A DNA stretch of 54,773 bases. It comes from Thermoproteota archaeon (GTDB lineage Archaea > Korarchaeota > Korarchaeia > Korarchaeales > Korarchaeaceae). The stretch lies in the NCBI GenBank assembly GCA_027491435.1, contig JAOZFG010000012.1:1-54773 (forward strand). Reading direction: 5' to 3'. A program made the position numbers and the translations under genes. Shown piece by piece: positions 16,123 to 23,990 of this stretch; position 1 is the stretch's first letter; the number at the start of each line of letters is the position of its first letter. The notes beneath the pieces are model-generated. The model worked only from the letters and a program-made list of their open reading frames with translations, did not search any database and had not been told where the DNA came from.

Positions 16123-16260
16123 CTACCCTATTCCTATCAATTGATCAGGCTTTCTAAGTTCTTTAGCCATCAGCTGAGGAGCATACGCCTCCTTGGAACT
16201 GTTGTAGGTTAGAAACGAGTGGCCGTCGACCCTAACCTGCCTAATCAACTGAAGGCCCAT
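16123..16260 (-). CDS. Small hypothetical ORF, 45 aa, overlapping the CruF-like gene end
   Basis: A minus-strand ATG at 16260 opens a 45-codon frame (MGLQLIRQVRVDGHSFLTYN and onward to KELRKPDQLIGIG), overlapping the last 20 bases of the CruF-like gene. Its codons match local usage and the residue mix is protein-like (VRVDGHSFLTYN). No strong ribosome-binding site is visible, so it is either a translationally coupled small protein or a degraded fragment. Confidence 0.3.
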   Translation of the reverse strand: MGLQLIRQVRVDGHSFLTYNSSKEAYAPQLMAKELRKPDQLIGIG

Positions 16261-16921
16261 CAAATAACTTCTTACCATCAGATATTCTGAAGAGGATCCA
16301 GATCAGGATTGTTAAAGCCAGAGATGAAGCTAGAGGGATGAACTCATGGCTCACCGCTACTATTGGGAGGTACAGGGAGAGGAAGGTCAGAAGACCCCAT
16401 CTGATCCTTTCAGGCTCCTCAAACAGGGACTTGTAAGTGATTAGGGCTATCAAGGAAGTGAAGAACCATCCGAGGTAGTTGGTCACCGGTATCCCGAAAA
16501 TGCACGGGCAGCCAGTCCTCCAGACCCACAAGCCAAGCTTTACCATTGCTGGATCCACCGCTAAGTCTAGGGAGACTAGCATGAGGGAAGCCGCTAGGAC
16601 CCTCCTCCACCCACTGGCGTCGACGCTTATGTAGGCAGCGTACACGTAGGCGCCCCAGGCCATCACTATGGGGACGGGAACTCCCAGAACCTTGGTCCTC
16701 TCAAAGGCCAGATACTCGTAATGGCCGAAGGGAAACCCGTAGTTCACCCCCAGATACTCGAAGAGAAACCCTGAAGCCATCCCCAAGGCGTAGAGCAAAG
16801 GGGCCTGCCTCCACCCTCGTTTATAGGCCAGTGCCATAGACACGATGAAGGAGAGGGTGAAGAGAATGTCCCCGATCCACCTTGGGCCCGCTAGGAAGAG
16901 AGCGTTTAGCAAGGAGCCCAC
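16241..16921 (-). CDS. CruF-like carotenoid hydratase family membrane protein
   Basis: A 226-aa protein with about six or seven membrane helices. Conserved features of the CruF/bisanhydrobacterioruberin hydratase family are visible: LGVNYGFPFGHYEY, VPVPIVMAWGAYVYAAY, SLDLAVDPAMVKLGLWVW and FGIPVTNYLGWF with its acidic and aromatic residues. Family members hydrate C1'-C2' double bonds of carotenoid ends. No phytoene synthase or other carotenoid gene is in the window, so the pathway would be encoded elsewhere, or the protein has another hydrophobic substrate. The start is GTG 16921. It follows the mini-metalloprotease gene by 26 bases and may be co-transcribed. Confidence 0.75.
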   Translation of the reverse strand: MGSLLNALFLAGPRWIGDILFTLSFIVSMALAYKRGWRQAPLLYALGMASGFLFEYLGVNYGFPFGHYEYLAFERTKVLGVPVPIVMAWGAYVYAAYISVDASGWRRVLAASLMLVSLDLAVDPAMVKLGLWVWRTGCPCIFGIPVTNYLGWFFTSLIALITYKSLFEEPERIRWGLLTFLSLYLPIVAVSHEFIPLASSLALTILIWILFRISDGKKLFDGPSVD

Positions 16922-16947
16922 AATTATTGGCAGGTGGTAATTAACCC

Positions 16948-17289
16948 TCAGGGATTATCCCTCCTACACCTCCTAAATGCCTCTATAAACGATTTAGCAA
17001 AGCTATTAGCGTGTTTCTCAGTTCCCCTGTGCCGCCCAGAGAACATCCTCAGGTGATGGTATAGCTCATGAAGTATTATGAAGGGGTTCCTTAGATAGGA
17101 TCCGTTCGACAGGTAAATGGTCTCATCCCTGGCCCTGTAAACGGCTAGAGCAGACCCCATTCCCTTAACCCTTCCCACCTTTATCCTAGGCGGGTATTTA
17201 CCGTAAAATCCGCACACTAACTTGACGGCCTCTTCGGTAGAGCCTTCCAGTATTAGCCTGACCACCTTGGCCTTGAGGCAGTCGTCCAT
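16948..17289 (-). CDS. Small HExxH metalloprotease-like protein
   Basis: A 113-aa soluble protein containing ILHELYHHLR (HExxH zinc site, about residues 74-78 within it) and a downstream Glu in GTEKHANSFAKSF that would serve as third ligand, as in minigluzincin/SprT-like proteins. The preceding strand DETIYLSNGSYLRNPF resembles the edge strand of such folds. Substrate unknown. ATG 17289. Upstream 17290-17580 is intergenic. Confidence 0.65.
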   Translation of the reverse strand: MDDCLKAKVVRLILEGSTEEAVKLVCGFYGKYPPRIKVGRVKGMGSALAVYRARDETIYLSNGSYLRNPFIILHELYHHLRMFSGRHRGTEKHANSFAKSFIEAFRRCRRDNP

Positions 17290-17529
17290 CCGTCATAAAG
17301 CCCAGTTTAACCTTAAAAATTGGACTTTAACTCCTTTAACGCCCAGGCCTGTGGCAAGTTGACAGGATAATTGGCGTTACAAGCTCAATTAGTTATTCTG
17401 TAAAACAGTATTTTGTAATTAAGCTATGCAGAACCTATTAATCCTGTCATCCTAAAAGACGTTGATCCATTTTACGTTTCTTTCATTAAAAATTATTGAG
17501 TTGTCGACCGTCACCTCGGCGATATCAAA

Positions 17530-17575
17530 ACTTAAATGTAACAGGGTCCGGAATACGTGGCCCTAACGGGAGGTG
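17530..17575 (+). promoter_or_regulatory. Promoter and ribosome-binding site of the amino-acid ABC operon
   Basis: A TATA-like ACTTAAATG at 17530-17538 lies about 43 bases before ATG 17581. A strong GGGAGGTG at 17568-17575 sets this ATG as the start rather than an upstream in-frame GTG at 17557. Further upstream (about 17395-17420) the short inverted repeat CTGT-aaa-ACAG could be an operator. Confidence 0.45.
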
Positions 17576-17580
17576 TAATT

Positions 17581-18426
17581 ATGGCTTCTTCCAAGCTCAT
17601 GGCTGTAGGGCTCATCGTCGTGGCCGTCGTGGCTTTTGCCGCTGGCTACTTCTTCTCTGGTGGCATGAAGGGTGAGGTGAAAAAGGAGACTACTTGGGAC
17701 ATAATCAAGAAGAGGGGCTACATAGTAGTAGCCACCTCGCCCGACTGGCCTCCCTTTGAGTTCATAGACCCCAAGACCAACAAACTAGTGGGCTACGAGG
17801 TTGACCTGATGGAGGCCGTGGCGGCTAAGCTGGGCATAAAGGTTAAGTGGAAGCACATGAACTTCGACTCAATAATATCGGCCGTCAAGAACAAGGAAGT
17901 AGACCTAGGAGTTAGCGGCTTCTCAGTCACTCCAAAGAGGCTTGAGGAGGTGCTCTTCACCATGCCTCACGTGGTCACTGAGGTACAGCTGATAACCACC
18001 GTCGAGAAGGCCAAGTCCCTGGGCATAGACAAGCTGAAGTCCCTGGACGAGATAGCCAAGTACAAGCTGGTGGTTGGAACAGGAAGCGGCACCACTCAGG
18101 AAGACGAGCTGATGAGGTTAGTTAAGGAGGGCAAGATATCTTCAGATCTGGTGAGGTCGTTCCAGGACTTCGAGCTTGCTTTGGAAGCCCTGAAGAAGGG
18201 TGACATAGACGCTGTCTACGCTGAGACTCCAGTTACCACCTGGTGGATATCCACTGAGAAGACCCCGCTCACCGTGATTTACAGCAGGTCCTATTGGCCT
18301 GTGGCATGGGTGGCCCACAAGGATAGCGCTGAACTAGTTAAGTACCTAAACGGCGCTCTAGCCGAGCTATTTGCCGAGGGCAAGGTTGACGAGATAAGGG
18401 CCAAGTGGGGAGTAACCAGCGGCTGA
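17581..18426 (+). CDS. Polar amino-acid ABC transporter, substrate-binding protein
   Basis: A 281-aa family-3 solute-binding protein. It has an N-terminal hydrophobic anchor/signal (LMAVGLIVVAVVAFAAGYFF) without a lipobox Cys, then the binding domain: GYIVVATSPDWPPFEF, VGYEVDLMEAVAAKLGIKVK, IISAVKNKEVDLGVSGFSVT and the hinge LVVGTGSGTTQE. The DLGVSGFSVTPKR segment is the usual place for contacts with the amino-acid head group. It is tethered to the outside of the membrane and delivers substrate to the two permeases encoded next. First gene of a four-gene operon. Confidence 0.9.
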   Translation: MASSKLMAVGLIVVAVVAFAAGYFFSGGMKGEVKKETTWDIIKKRGYIVVATSPDWPPFEFIDPKTNKLVGYEVDLMEAVAAKLGIKVKWKHMNFDSIISAVKNKEVDLGVSGFSVTPKRLEEVLFTMPHVVTEVQLITTVEKAKSLGIDKLKSLDEIAKYKLVVGTGSGTTQEDELMRLVKEGKISSDLVRSFQDFELALEALKKGDIDAVYAETPVTTWWISTEKTPLTVIYSRSYWPVAWVAHKDSAELVKYLNGALAELFAEGKVDEIRAKWGVTSG

Positions 18427-18436
18427 GGGGTCCTTT

Positions 18437-19087
18437 TTGATCGACCCAAACGACCTCCTTTTTTTACTTCAAGGGGTACCCGCCACTCTCGCTATTTCTT
18501 TTCTGTCATTCGGGATAGGCTTCGCCCTGGGGATACCAATCGCTGTGGCTAGGCAGATGTCCCCTTCGCTCTCCTACCTCATGGAGGCCTATGAGAAGGC
18601 GTTCAGGGGCATCCCGGTGCTGGTCTTCATGCTCCTGTTCTACTTCGGGCTAGGAGGGTTCGTGCCCTTCCTAAAGGACCCCTTCACCTGCGCAGTTGTC
18701 GCTTTAGGACTTAGAAGCGGGGCTTTTCAGTCTCAGATATTCAGGGGTGCGATAAACAGCGTAGACAAGCAGCAGATGATGGCCGCCCTTTCCCTGGGGA
18801 TGACTAAGACAGAGGCATTCAGGTACGTTATACTGCCCCAGGCCTTCATAGTCGCCCTCCCAGGGCTGGGAAGCGAGATATCCCTGTTGATAAAGGATTC
18901 GTCCTACGCATTCATTCTAGGCGTCCTAGAGCTTACGAAGCACGCTGACATACTAAGGAAGGCCTCTAGATCCTTCGTTTTTCCCTACTTGATGGCCGCC
19001 GTTCTCTACATACTGATGACCTTCCCGATAGCCAACTACCTGGACAAGTGGGGCTCCAGGCTGAAGACCAAGTACGGGTTGAGGTGA
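18437..19087 (+). CDS. Polar amino-acid ABC transporter, permease 1
   Basis: A 216-aa HisM/GlnP-type permease with about five helices: LLQGVPATLAISFLSFGIGF, YEKAFRGIPVLVFMLLFYFG, and the EAA loop MMAALSLGMTKTEAFRYVILPQA that docks on the ATPase. The start is TTG 18437, 10 bases after the binding-protein stop and behind GAGGGGTC. Confidence 0.9.
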   Translation: MIDPNDLLFLLQGVPATLAISFLSFGIGFALGIPIAVARQMSPSLSYLMEAYEKAFRGIPVLVFMLLFYFGLGGFVPFLKDPFTCAVVALGLRSGAFQSQIFRGAINSVDKQQMMAALSLGMTKTEAFRYVILPQAFIVALPGLGSEISLLIKDSSYAFILGVLELTKHADILRKASRSFVFPYLMAAVLYILMTFPIANYLDKWGSRLKTKYGLR

Positions 19088-19091
19088 TCTT

Positions 19092-19829
19092 ATGGAGGTT
19101 CTGGCCTGTAAGGGTTTGAGGAAGGTTTACGGGGACCTAGAGGTCCTGAAGGGGATAGACTTCTCAATAAATAAGGGGGAGACCAAGGTCATAATAGGGC
19201 CTAGCGGCTCGGGTAAGTCCACCTTCCTAAGGATAATGGGGCTTCTGGAACCCCCTACCGAGGGCAAAGTCTTCTTCGAGGGAAAGGACGTTTACGGGGA
19301 GAACCTAAACCTAAACATGATCAGGGCCAAGATAGGCTTCGTCTTCCAGGATCCGAGCTTATTCAGACACCTAACTGCCTTGGAGAACGTGAAGTTAGGT
19401 TTGAAAGTTGTTTTGAAGATGAGTGACGAGGAGGCCACTAAAAAGGCAATGGAGACCCTCAAACTGGTCAGGATGGATGAGTGGGCTGACTACTACCCAG
19501 CCCAGCTCTCGGGAGGGCAGCAACAGAGGGTGGGCATAGCCAGGGCCCTTGCCATGGACCCGGACATAATCCTGTTCGACGAGCCAACTGCATCTCTGGA
19601 CATAGAGCTCACATGGGAGGTGATAGACGTAATGAAGGATCTAGCCAGGAGGGGCATAACCATGTTGGTGGTCACCCACGAGATAGGCTTCGCCAAGGAG
19701 GTGGCTGACGAGATAGTACTTATGGACTCAGGGAGGATAGTTGAGAGCGGGCCTCCGGAGCAGATGCTCAAGAGCCCGAAGACTGAAAGGGCGAGGGAGT
19801 TCCTGGGCAGGCTTTTGGGCGGTGTCTGA
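19092..19829 (+). CDS. Polar amino-acid ABC transporter, ATP-binding protein
   Basis: A 245-aa GlnQ-type ATPase: Walker A IIGPSGSGKSTFLR (about residues 36-49), Q-loop VFQDPSLF, signature LSGGQQQRVGIARAL, Walker B IILFDEPTASLD and H-loop VVTHEIGF. It lies between the two permease genes. It starts four bases after the first permease stop and ends directly against the ATG of the second. Confidence 0.93.
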   Translation: MEVLACKGLRKVYGDLEVLKGIDFSINKGETKVIIGPSGSGKSTFLRIMGLLEPPTEGKVFFEGKDVYGENLNLNMIRAKIGFVFQDPSLFRHLTALENVKLGLKVVLKMSDEEATKKAMETLKLVRMDEWADYYPAQLSGGQQQRVGIARALAMDPDIILFDEPTASLDIELTWEVIDVMKDLARRGITMLVVTHEIGFAKEVADEIVLMDSGRIVESGPPEQMLKSPKTERAREFLGRLLGGV

Positions 19830-20498
19830 ATGTACTTCATATTAGAGTACAGCCAGTTCATAATTGAGGGCTTCTACGTCACGGTCACTATGACTTTAGT
19901 GGGCTTAGCTGGAGGAGTGGTCTTAGGCGTTCTCTCAGCCTTGGGGGACGTCTACGGTGGGAAGCTGCTGAAGATCATAATAAACTCGTACGTGGAGTTC
20001 TTCAGGGGTAGCCCCCTGATAGTGCAGCTGCTGATCTTCTACTATTCGATACCAGCCATTACAGGGGTGAAGTGGGACGCCCTGACCGCCGGCTCATTGA
20101 CCCTTATGTTGAACAGCGGCGCCTACCAAAAAGGTTACTTCAAGGGGGCGATAGAAGCCGTGTTTAAGGACCAGTTGATAGCTGCCAAGTCACTGGGAAT
20201 GACCTTCCCCCAGACCTTAAGGCATGTGGTGCTCCCTCAAGCCTTGAGGATTGTCATACCCCCTTGGACCAACGAATACGTCTCTCTAGGCCTCAGCACA
20301 TCAGCTCTCATAGTAATCGGGATAAGAGAGCTCACCAACGTCGCCGTCAGCATCTCAGCTCAGACCTTCAGGCCCCTAGAAGTTTACCTGTTCATAGGCC
20401 TCATCTACTTTGTCTGGATAACCCTATCGTTGAAGGTGCTGGACTGGGTCTACAACAAGGTGAAGATACCCGGCCTAGCCGTCAGCGAGGTCATGTGA
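19830..20498 (+). CDS. Polar amino-acid ABC transporter, permease 2
   Basis: A 222-aa HisM/GlnP-type permease (FIIEGFYVTVTMTLVGLAGG, VEFFRGSPLIVQLLIFYYS, EAA loop LIAAKSLGMTFPQTLRHVVL). It starts directly after the ATPase stop. With permease 1 it probably forms the heterodimeric channel of the importer. T-rich sequence follows at 20505-20512. Confidence 0.9.
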   Translation: MYFILEYSQFIIEGFYVTVTMTLVGLAGGVVLGVLSALGDVYGGKLLKIIINSYVEFFRGSPLIVQLLIFYYSIPAITGVKWDALTAGSLTLMLNSGAYQKGYFKGAIEAVFKDQLIAAKSLGMTFPQTLRHVVLPQALRIVIPPWTNEYVSLGLSTSALIVIGIRELTNVAVSISAQTFRPLEVYLFIGLIYFVWITLSLKVLDWVYNKVKIPGLAVSEVM

Positions 20499-20549
20499 TC
20501 CCCAACTTTTTTATGAGGAGGGCTTCCCTTATTAGGGGAGCGTCCCTCC

Positions 20550-21266
20550 ATGCTCCTTATATTAAACCCCTTCACACTCCTGAGGAAGTTTGCTAGGTGC
20601 AGGGGAATGCTACAGAGGGAATGTGAGGAGTACAGGCTGCTGGGAGAGATAGAGAAGGCCGTGGAAGAGGCGATAGAGTATGCGATTAGGAGGATGAGGG
20701 CTGCCAATTACAGGATAAGCGAGGCCGACGTTCCAAAGCTCTACTATAAGTGCATGAAGATTCTCACAACCGGTTTTGATGAAGAGGCGCTCATGTCCAA
20801 GGAGTACTTAACATACCTGGAGTTCTACAAGTTCTTCAAGAAGAGGGTGGAGGAGAGGGTCTGGCCTCTTATCTGGAAGCTGTTTGAGATTAGAGGTGTT
20901 AGAGTCAGGAGGATAATAATAGCTGACAGGATGGGCGGCGAGGGGATAACTGAGAGTAGGGCCTACATGGGCAGGGACATAGACTGCATGGTGGTCGTGG
21001 ACAGCCGGGACTTGAAGAAGGCCAAGGAGGAGGCGATAAGGATTGAGGAGATGGTAAATCAGACCGTAGGCAATAAGCTGCAGAAGATACTGATAGATAA
21101 CGGTAAGGCTAACGAGAAGGAGCTTAAGAAGTGCAAATTTTACGACTTATTTGAGATAGAGGTCTTCGACGACGAGGAAAAGGCCAGGAAGTGGGGCTCC
21201 ATACTAGAGCTCTCCAGAAAGGACTTCCTAAGGGAGATAGCTAAGAAAACCCTCTTATTCCACTAA
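20550..21266 (+). CDS. Uncharacterised protein with nucleotidyltransferase-like acidic motif
   Basis: A 238-aa soluble protein I do not recognise. The first 110 residues are helical and charged (LLGEIEKAVEEAIEYAIRRM, YLEFYKFFKKRVEERVWPLI). Then comes IIIADRMGGEGITESRAYMG followed by RDIDCMVVVD, where the D-x-D next to a strand resembles the metal-binding pair of nucleotidyltransferases, with GG-x-GITES as a possible G-S loop. Helical C-terminus. The NTase assignment is tentative. Its end overlaps the convergent phosphoesterase gene by 12 bases. Confidence 0.55.
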   Translation: MLLILNPFTLLRKFARCRGMLQRECEEYRLLGEIEKAVEEAIEYAIRRMRAANYRISEADVPKLYYKCMKILTTGFDEEALMSKEYLTYLEFYKFFKKRVEERVWPLIWKLFEIRGVRVRRIIIADRMGGEGITESRAYMGRDIDCMVVVDSRDLKKAKEEAIRIEEMVNQTVGNKLQKILIDNGKANEKELKKCKFYDLFEIEVFDDEEKARKWGSILELSRKDFLREIAKKTLLFH

Positions 21267-21827
21267 CTTTATCGGTTGAGCCTTAAGCTCCCCTAGATCC
21301 ACTAGAACAGCTCTCCTCCTGTATGCTGGTCCGGGATTTACAATGAGCGTCTCCCCTAGCTTGGAAATCGTAGGGCTCTCGTGTATGTGCCCGCAGAAGC
21401 ATGCCACGGGCCTCATGTCCTCTATCACTTTCCTGACCACGTAGCTCCCCACGTGTCTCCCCGAGTAGGCCACGTCAGCGTCGCTGTCCTTAGGAGGGTA
21501 GTGGGTTAGCAGGACCCACCTTTCCTCGACGCGGGCATTAGGCAACTCCTCGCTCACGGACATGCCTACGAAAGTGAACTCTTTAACTTGGGCTACCCTG
21601 CCGTCTAGCAGTATGCCCCTTCTTCTGGCCTCTTTTATCACAGAGGAGTCGTCCATGTTTCCAGAGACGTAAAAGGACCTGTAGGAGGCTATCTCCTTTA
21701 TGACAGCTGGGCTACAAGCATCTCCAGTGACTACCAGTAAATCAGCGTTGTGGAGCTCAGCTGACCTCACCAGGAGCCTTGCGGCCCCGACGTCTGAGTG
21801 CACGTCAGACGCCACCAGCACCAGCAT
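21255..21827 (-). CDS. YfcE-like calcineurin-type metallophosphoesterase
   Basis: A 190-aa protein with all blocks of the small metallophosphoesterase family: D-x-H (VASDVHSDV, residues about 6-12), GD (VVTGDACS), GNMDD in place of GNHD/GNCD, LTHYPP and the final metal-binding GHIHESP. Related archaeal enzymes hydrolyse phosphodiesters such as cyclic nucleotides. Substrate unknown here. Single gene, convergent with 20550-21266. Confidence 0.88.
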   Translation of the reverse strand: MLVLVASDVHSDVGAARLLVRSAELHNADLLVVTGDACSPAVIKEIASYRSFYVSGNMDDSSVIKEARRRGILLDGRVAQVKEFTFVGMSVSEELPNARVEERWVLLTHYPPKDSDADVAYSGRHVGSYVVRKVIEDMRPVACFCGHIHESPTISKLGETLIVNPGPAYRRRAVLVDLGELKAQPIKLVE

Positions 21828-21869
21828 GCTTCCCCTAATTTTATATTTTGATCTAAAAAAGTTTCCTCA

Positions 21870-22919
21870 ATGGGCGATGGGGAAAACGTTACACCAAATG
21901 TAGACAACTTCGGCTTAATAGTTAAAAAAATTGATGAAGAGCCCGTTGGAGCTGACGACATAACCCCCGATCCCCTGAAGGAGCTTTCAAACAGGCTTAA
22001 GGAGATGAGGGTCAAGATAAGCGTGAGGGTCCTTAGAAAGGGAGCGACTAGGTACTACCCCTTCTTAGGCAGGTCGGTCACAGAGGGACCTGAAGATACC
22101 CTGTATATGATTAGGGAGGGTTACTTCGTTTACGGGGACGCCAAGGCTAAGATTCCCGACGGAATAGTGCCCGTTGACTTAGCAGCGATAAGCTTGGAGA
22201 TCTACTCCAACCCTATGGAGGCCCTATCTGGCGACATGGAGCTATTCTCAAGTGTTACGTTCACACATCCCCTTCTCTGGTCCTCCCCACACCTAATGGG
22301 CACGGAGTTCTCCAAGAAGTTCTCGCATCTTTCTAGGTCCTTGAGCCTGCTGGAGAGGTACAGGGGGTTTATTAGGTCCTTGACACTCTTGGTAAGCGTC
22401 GAACAGGTTCCCGTCATGATGAGGGCCTCGAGGCTCCTGGCCTCCATGGGAGTCGATCCGCCAGTCACCAGGTCCGACTTCCTCCTCTTGGTTGAGCTCA
22501 ACCCAATGGAAGCCAAGGCCATTAAGGCGTTAGCTGCCAAGAAGGCCCTGGACCTTAACATGCTCAGCCCGAATGAGGCTGCCGTCATGTTGATCAAGCT
22601 GCTCAAGGTGCCAGATCCTGAAGGTTACAAGAGGAGGAGGTTGCAGAGGTCTTTCAACAGGAGGAAGGAGAGAGTGGGGCTTACCCTGATGGAGATGTCC
22701 ACCCTTTTCGAGGTTGATAGGGTCTACCTCTGGAGGAAGGTTCTTCCCGTGATGGTGGTCAAGGGACTGGCCTTCAGGTGGACCTTCAAGAGGGGGAGCA
22801 GGGACGTGATAGTTTATGAGGCCAACTCCACGATTCCATTCATCGCCGACCTGGTAGCTGGGTACGAGGTGGAGCTCGCGCTCCACAGGAGAGGGTTGAT
22901 GAAGATAACCGAGCTCTAG
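21870..22919 (+). CDS. Uncharacterised 349-aa protein
   Basis: No family recognised. It has an acidic N-terminus (residues 1-45), a strand-rich region (VKISVRVLRKGATRYYPFLG then EGYFVYGDAKAKIPDGIVPV, about 50-105), and a long helical, Leu/Arg-rich middle. The C-terminal third has a possible winged-helix segment (LTLMEMSTLFEVDRVYLWRK with a basic YKRRRLQRSFNRRKER stretch ahead of it, about 250-300). It could be a DNA- or RNA-binding protein; this is only a hint from composition. ATG 21870 is about 25 bases after a TTTTATATTTT element, so probably leaderless. It ends overlapping the convergent ABC ATPase gene by four bases. Confidence 0.65.
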   Translation: MGDGENVTPNVDNFGLIVKKIDEEPVGADDITPDPLKELSNRLKEMRVKISVRVLRKGATRYYPFLGRSVTEGPEDTLYMIREGYFVYGDAKAKIPDGIVPVDLAAISLEIYSNPMEALSGDMELFSSVTFTHPLLWSSPHLMGTEFSKKFSHLSRSLSLLERYRGFIRSLTLLVSVEQVPVMMRASRLLASMGVDPPVTRSDFLLLVELNPMEAKAIKALAAKKALDLNMLSPNEAAVMLIKLLKVPDPEGYKRRRLQRSFNRRKERVGLTLMEMSTLFEVDRVYLWRKVLPVMVVKGLAFRWTFKRGSRDVIVYEANSTIPFIADLVAGYEVELALHRRGLMKITEL

Positions 22920-23980
22920 AGCTTTATCGCCATGGTCAGCTCTGGCTTAACGTAGACCCTTAACTTCTTGCCAGAAGGGACGTCTAGGTCCGGGTCAACC
23001 TCCACCAAGAATTTCTCGCCCTTGTAGTAGCCCTGAAGGAGTTGGGAGTTGCCCAAGAAGGAGGTGTGGAAGACCTCCACCTCGAACTCGTTGTACTCGC
23101 CTTCTGGCTCGCTTAATGTGAAGGACTCCGGCCTTATCATAACTAGGACCCTTTCTCCTGGATTAAAGGTAATCCCTGGCTTTGAGGGCCTGGCTTTCAC
23201 CTCCAGATCAACGTCAAGCTTGACTAGCAGGTATTCGTTCACCTCCTCCACCGTACCAGGTAAGAAGGTGCCCTGCCCTATGAACCTGGCCACGAACTCG
23301 TTCTCTGGGCTCTTGTACACCTCCCTGGGGGTGCCCACCTGCATCACCCTGCCCCTGTTCATCACGGCCATCCTGTCGGAGATGCTCATCGCCTCCTCCT
23401 GATCGTGGGTCACGTATATTGTAGTAATGTTCAGCTCCTTCTGAATCCTCCTGAGCTCAGCTCTCATCTCTATCCTCAACTTGGCGTCTAGGTTGCTGAG
23501 GGGCTCGTCAAACAGGAGAACCCTTGGGTTCAGCACTATGGCCCTTGCTAAGGCTACCCTCTGTTGCTGTCCACCCGAGAGCTGGTGAGGGGTCCTTTTC
23601 TCAAGCCCCTCAAGCTTGACAAGCTTAAGGACCTCCTTAACCCTTCTGTCTATCTCCTGCTTGGAAAGCTTCCTTATTTTAAGGCCGTAGGCTATGTTCT
23701 CGTACACGTTCATGTGAGGCCACAAGGCGTAGTTCTGGAAGACCATACCCGTGTCCCTCTTGTGAGGTGGTAGCTCGGTCACGTCCTGGTCGTCGAAGAG
23801 AATTCTACCCTCATCTGGAAGTTCAAGGCCGGCTATGGTCCTGAGGAAGGTCGTCTTCCCGCAGCCAGATGGTCCTAAGAGGGTAAAGAATTCCCCCTCC
23901 TTTATCTTGAGGTTGACTTTATTCACGGCCACAACGTTCCCGAACCTCTTAACCAAGTTTTCAACGGTTATGCTGACCAT
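22916..23980 (-). CDS. Fbp/Pot-type ABC transporter ATP-binding protein
   Basis: A 354-aa ATPase with Walker A LLGPSGCGKTTFLR, Q-loop VFQNYALWPH, signature LSGGQQQRVALARAI, Walker B VLLFDEPLSNLD and H-loop VTHDQEEAMS. A C-terminal TOBE/OB regulatory region follows (VLVMIRPESFTL). This is the FbpC/PotA/CysA class that energises iron(III), thiosulfate or polyamine importers. The start is ATG 23980 behind GAGGTGG; a GTG three codons upstream is less likely. It follows the fused permease gene by 10 bases on the minus strand. Confidence 0.9.
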   Translation of the reverse strand: MVSITVENLVKRFGNVVAVNKVNLKIKEGEFFTLLGPSGCGKTTFLRTIAGLELPDEGRILFDDQDVTELPPHKRDTGMVFQNYALWPHMNVYENIAYGLKIRKLSKQEIDRRVKEVLKLVKLEGLEKRTPHQLSGGQQQRVALARAIVLNPRVLLFDEPLSNLDAKLRIEMRAELRRIQKELNITTIYVTHDQEEAMSISDRMAVMNRGRVMQVGTPREVYKSPENEFVARFIGQGTFLPGTVEEVNEYLLVKLDVDLEVKARPSKPGITFNPGERVLVMIRPESFTLSEPEGEYNEFEVEVFHTSFLGNSQLLQGYYKGEKFLVEVDPDLDVPSGKKLRVYVKPELTMAIKL

Positions 23981-23990
23981 GAAAACCACC

